Shown here piece by piece: positions 60,753 through 64,000 of a stretch of DNA of 64,000 nt. Both the position numbers and the translations under genes were made by a program. The first letter of the stretch is position 1. Every line of letters begins with the position of its first letter. The stretch comes from Hyphococcus luteus (GTDB taxonomy: Bacteria > Pseudomonadota > Alphaproteobacteria > Caulobacterales > Parvularculaceae). The notes beneath the pieces are model-generated. The model had not been told where the DNA came from. It did no database searches and worked only from the letters and a program-made list of their open reading frames with translations. The stretch covers positions 806,001-870,000 of the forward strand of contig NZ_PJCH01000005.1 in NCBI RefSeq assembly GCF_002943565.1, given 5' to 3'.

Positions 60753-63700
60753 TGGCGGGCGGGGTTTTCACGGCGCCCGGGCCCCGGATTTTCTCCATCG
60801 CCTCCGGCCGGCCCTTTCTCGCCGATCTTGCGGGAGAGCTGACGGCCTCGATTAAAGCCGCCGGCTTCGTGGCGCCCGAGGCGACCGTCTATCTGCCGAC
60901 CCGGCGCGCGGCGCGGGCGCTCGCCGCCGCCTTTCTCGAGGCGTCGGGCGCGGACGCCGCGCTGACGCCGCATATCAAGACCCTCGGCGATATCGACGAA
61001 GACGAATTCGCCCTCGACGGCGAGGATGTCGCCGCCGCGCTTGAGGACGAACTGGCGCTGGCGCCGCCGGTTCCGTCTGCGGAACGGCGTCTCTTGCTGG
61101 CGCGGCTGATCGCGGAAAAGGAAAAGAATTATTTCGACGGCCAGCGTCACTGGGCCGGCGCCATCGCCGCCGCCGACGAGCTCGGGCGGCTTCTGGATTC
61201 TCTTTACACAGAGGAAATTGATCCCGCGGCGCTGCAAGGCTTGACGCCGGATCATCTCGCGAAACACTGGCGGGACTCGCTCGAATTTCTCGAAATCGTC
61301 ACGCAGCTCTGGCCCGCCCATCTCGCCGCTGAAGGGTTGAGCGATCCGGCGGCGCGGCGCATCGCCTTGATCGACGCGCAAAGAAAACGCTGGGAGGCCG
61401 AGCCGCCGCAAAAGCCGGTGATCATCGCCGGGACTACCGGCTCGACCCCGGCGGTGGCGCGGCTGATGAAGCTGGTCGCCGGCTTTAAGTGCGGCTGCGT
61501 CGTTCTGCCCGGTCTCGATCTCGCTGCCAGCGCCCATGTCTGGGAGGCGGTGGACGAGCCCCATCCCCAGAGCGGGCTGAAAGCGCTGACCGAGGCGCTG
61601 GAGATTTCCCGCGAGGACGTGAAACCCTGGCCCGGCAGCGAAACGCCGGGCGCCCGCGCGGGGCTCGTCACCGTCGCCTTGCGGCCCGCCGGCGCCTCCG
61701 ATGACTGGCGCCAATGGGCGGAAGACGCGAAGGCGGCGGGTCCGGAAATCAAATCCGCTTTGCACGGATTATCGCTGATCGAAGCGCGCGACGAAGACGA
61801 GGAGGCGAGCGTCATCGCGCTTAAATTCCGCGAGGCGATCGAAACGCCGGAGTTGACGGCGATGCTGGTGACGCCGGACCGCGATCTCGCCCGCCGCGTC
61901 TCCATGAAGATGCGCCGCTGGGGCGTTCAGGTCGACGATTCCGCCGGCGCGCCTTTCGCCAATACGCCTTGCGGCGTTTATCTGCGCCTCGTCGCGGCCT
62001 GGCTGTGCGATCCGACGGACCCGGTGAAGCTGACGGCGATGACCGATCATCCCCGCTTCGGCGGCGGGCTCGATGAAGCGGGCCGTCACAAGGCGGCGCG
62101 GCGCATCGATCTCGGCCTGCGCGGGCTGCGCCCGCAAAACGGTTTCGACGGCGTCAGGGCGAAGCTCGAAGCGGAGAAGAAACTTTCCGAAGATGTTTCG
62201 GCGATCATCGACCTCCTGGAGCGCGTCGCGGCGGACTGGCCCCCTGCGGAAGCGAGTTTCGCCGAGCGTTTTGAGGCGCATCTGAAAGCCGCGGAAGCGT
62301 TAAGCGCCGGCGCTGAGGAGACCGGCGCCGAGCGGCTCTGGCGCGGTGAAGACGGCGAGGCGGGCGCCGCCCTGATGGCGCAATTGCGGACGGGGCTGCC
62401 CCTCATCGTTCATGACGCCGCAAACGAATATGCCGACATTTTCGCGCGACTCATCGCCGGGGGCGCGGTGCGCCGCCGCGCCCCGGCCCATCCGCGCCTC
62501 TCGGTTCTCGGGCCCCTCGAAGCGCGGCTTCAAAGCGCCGATCTCGTCATTCTCGGGGGGCTCAATGAAGGCGTCTGGCCGCGCGACGCCGCCATCGATC
62601 CGTTTCTGTCGCGGCCCATGCGGAAAGACTTGGGCCTTCCCTCGCCGGAGCGGCGCATCGGCCTCGCCGCGCATGATTTCGCGCAGCTCGCCGCCGCGCC
62701 GGAGGTGGTTTTAACGCGCGCGGGCCGCGCGGCGGGCAAACCCACCAAACCTTCGCGCTGGATCGTCCGCCTGAAGAACATCCTGAAAGGCGCCGATCTT
62801 TTGAAGGATGTCGAGGAAACGCATGGCGCCTGCGCGCTCGCGGCGCTCCTGGACCGGCCGGAGACCATCACGCAGATCGGCGCGCCGCATCCCAAACCCC
62901 CGGTCGCGGCGCGGCCGGCCTCGCTGTCGGTGACGCAGGTGGAAAAACTGCTGCGCGATCCCTATTCGATCTATGCGCAGAAAATACTGCGGATCAGAAA
63001 ACTCGACCCTCTGGGCGAGGATTTCGACCAGCGCCATCTCGGCAATCTCTTTCACAAAGTGCTGGAAGATTATGCGAAGGAAGCGCCGCCATCCTCGCGC
63101 GAGGCGGCGATTGCGCGTCTCGCCGCTTTGTATGAAGAACACGCGCCAGCGCATGGCCTCGACGCCAGCCACGAAGCCTTCTGGCGCGCCCGGGCGGCGG
63201 CGGCGTTCGATTTTCTCGCGGACTGGGACGCGGCCCGGCGGGCGCAAGGCGCGCCTGCGGTGACAGAGGACAAGGGGACAACGACAATCGATATCGCCGG
63301 CGCCGAATACGAGCTGACGGCGCGCGCCGACCGCATTGACCGTCTCGAAGACGGCTCGGCCTTCATTGTCGATTACAAGACCGGCGCCCCGCCGAGCCTT
63401 AAACAGGCGCAGGCCTTCAGCCCGCAATTGCCGCTGACCGGGATGATCGTCGAGGCGGGCGGCTTTGAGGCGCTGGGTCCGGCGCGGGTCGCGGGTTTTG
63501 AATATGTGCGCGTCGTCTCCCGCAAGGCGAATGAGAAATTCGCCGGCGCCGAAGGCGATGAGGCGGCGGATCACATCGCCGAGGCGCGGGACGGGCTCAT
63601 GAAACTCTTCGGCCATTTCGCCAACGCCGATCAGGCTTATCCCTCCCAGCCGCGCCCGCAATTCATGAACGAGTATGGCGATTACGATCACCTGGCGCGC

Positions 63701-63760
63701 CGGCGCGAACGCAGCGCGCAAGGCGAAAGCGGCCCAAATGGAAGCGGGGAGAGCGAATGA
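60752..63760 (+). CDS. addB: double-strand break repair protein AddB
   Basis: AddB is the nuclease and recognition subunit of AddAB, which processes broken DNA ends for RecA. The 1002-residue protein has LPTRRAARALAAAFLE in the N-terminal helicase-like region, DLVILGGLNEGVWP and PRDAAIDPFLSRPMRKDLGLP in the middle, and the C-terminal PD-(D/E)XK nuclease (HLGNLFHKVLEDY, then IDRLEDGSAFIVDYKTG). The start is TAATG with murU; the longer frame upstream lies inside murU. AddB lacks a strong Walker A, as alphaproteobacterial proteins usually do. Confidence 0.93.
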   Translation: MAGGVFTAPGPRIFSIASGRPFLADLAGELTASIKAAGFVAPEATVYLPTRRAARALAAAFLEASGADAALTPHIKTLGDIDEDEFALDGEDVAAALEDELALAPPVPSAERRLLLARLIAEKEKNYFDGQRHWAGAIAAADELGRLLDSLYTEEIDPAALQGLTPDHLAKHWRDSLEFLEIVTQLWPAHLAAEGLSDPAARRIALIDAQRKRWEAEPPQKPVIIAGTTGSTPAVARLMKLVAGFKCGCVVLPGLDLAASAHVWEAVDEPHPQSGLKALTEALEISREDVKPWPGSETPGARAGLVTVALRPAGASDDWRQWAEDAKAAGPEIKSALHGLSLIEARDEDEEASVIALKFREAIETPELTAMLVTPDRDLARRVSMKMRRWGVQVDDSAGAPFANTPCGVYLRLVAAWLCDPTDPVKLTAMTDHPRFGGGLDEAGRHKAARRIDLGLRGLRPQNGFDGVRAKLEAEKKLSEDVSAIIDLLERVAADWPPAEASFAERFEAHLKAAEALSAGAEETGAERLWRGEDGEAGAALMAQLRTGLPLIVHDAANEYADIFARLIAGGAVRRRAPAHPRLSVLGPLEARLQSADLVILGGLNEGVWPRDAAIDPFLSRPMRKDLGLPSPERRIGLAAHDFAQLAAAPEVVLTRAGRAAGKPTKPSRWIVRLKNILKGADLLKDVEETHGACALAALLDRPETITQIGAPHPKPPVAARPASLSVTQVEKLLRDPYSIYAQKILRIRKLDPLGEDFDQRHLGNLFHKVLEDYAKEAPPSSREAAIARLAALYEEHAPAHGLDASHEAFWRARAAAAFDFLADWDAARRAQGAPAVTEDKGTTTIDIAGAEYELTARADRIDRLEDGSAFIVDYKTGAPPSLKQAQAFSPQLPLTGMIVEAGGFEALGPARVAGFEYVRVVSRKANEKFAGAEGDEAADHIAEARDGLMKLFGHFANADQAYPSQPRPQFMNEYGDYDHLARRRERSAQGESGPNGSGESE

Positions 63761-64000
63761 CCCCTCTTGAAGAAACCACCAACAACCAGCGCACAGCGGC
63801 GGATCCGGCCCGCTCCGTTTTCGTCATGGCCAATGCAGGCTCGGGCAAGACGCGCGTTCTGACCAACCGCGTGGCGCGGCTCCTCCTCGCCGGATCGCCG
63901 CCGGAAAAGATTCTGTGCATCACCTTCACCAAGGCTGCGGCGGCGGAAATGGCCGAGCGGCTTTTCGAGGTGCTCGGCGCATGGGCGCTCGCCAGCGACG
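63757..64000 (+). CDS. addA: double-strand break repair helicase AddA, N-terminal part
   Basis: The gene begins with an ATGA overlap of addB and runs off the window after 81 codons. The visible part has the UvrD-type Walker A motif ANAGSGKTRVLTNRVARLLL and motif Ia-like ILCITFTKAAAAEMAERLF, which mark AddA as the helicase-nuclease partner of AddB. Confidence 0.94.
   Translation, partial: MTPLEETTNNQRTAADPARSVFVMANAGSGKTRVLTNRVARLLLAGSPPEKILCITFTKAAAAEMAERLFEVLGAWALASD

Overview
The window looks like a chromosomal piece of a GC-rich alphaproteobacterium, probably of the Caulobacterales/Parvularculales type. Supporting evidence: a GcrA cell-cycle regulator, an MmcB-type DNA repair protein, two CtrA-like boxes (TTAA-N7-TTAA), the fabA-fabB-fabI cluster, the tsaE-amgK-murU-addB-addA block, and three secreted proteins with a VPLPA/PEP-CTERM-like sorting tail. 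The genus cannot be fixed from sequence alone. No tRNA, rRNA, CRISPR array, transposase or phage gene was recognised.

Layout. 1-6.9 kb: end of a carbohydrate esterase, an MscS channel, ttcA, two GT2 glycosyltransferases, a low-GC orphan membrane gene, a DUF2937 protein and a Pro/Gly-rich sorting-tail protein. 7.0-21.1 kb: the translation and RNA-metabolism block (rimP-nusA-ylxR-like-infB, GNAT, rbfA, truB, rpsO, pnp), interrupted by an SMP-30-like lipoprotein, a sorting-tail protein, a putative glycosyltransferase and an SDR dehydrogenase. 21.2-26.3 kb: two exported peptidases (DUF885, S10), a fatty-acid desaturase and a cupin. 26.3-29.2 kb: fabI, a 62-aa membrane protein, fabB and fabA on the minus strand. 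29.3-35.3 kb: SH3 protein, 2-hydroxyacid dehydrogenase, LpxR-like outer-membrane protein, methyltransferase, DUF2141, MoeB-like and DUF2721 genes. 35.3-37.8 kb: a tightly overlapped rdgB - metallo-beta-lactamase - hemW operon. 37.8-39.2 kb: a structured leader, two tiny membrane-peptide genes, then a DUF2975/YozG-like pair. 39.2-49.2 kb: a frameshifted MFS gene, GFA protein, rlmN, a second low-GC orphan, DUF1244, arfB and several exported proteins. 49.2-57 kb: ppk2, hslO, an ABC-2 permease, gcrA, phoB-phoU-phoR and a PQQ-type sugar dehydrogenase. 57.5-64 kb: mmcB, a 2Fe-2S ferredoxin, tsaE-amgK-murU (cell-wall sugar recycling) and addB-addA (double-strand break repair; addA runs off the window).

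The best candidates for something new are: (i) a complete subclass B1, NDM-like metallo-beta-lactamase joined by 4-nt overlaps to two housekeeping genes; (ii) a divergent control region with a perfect 12-bp inverted repeat and a reiterated ATCGTTTTTCG motif, followed by a GGA-rich leader and two overlapping genes for 44- and 55-residue membrane peptides; (iii) a two-copy intergenic repeat with interleaved A-B-A'-B' complementarity inside outer arms that differ between copies yet pair within each copy; and (iv) leader structures at rimP, at rpsO and at one sorting-tail gene that look regulatory. Coding calls are translated reading and family recognition; no database search was possible.
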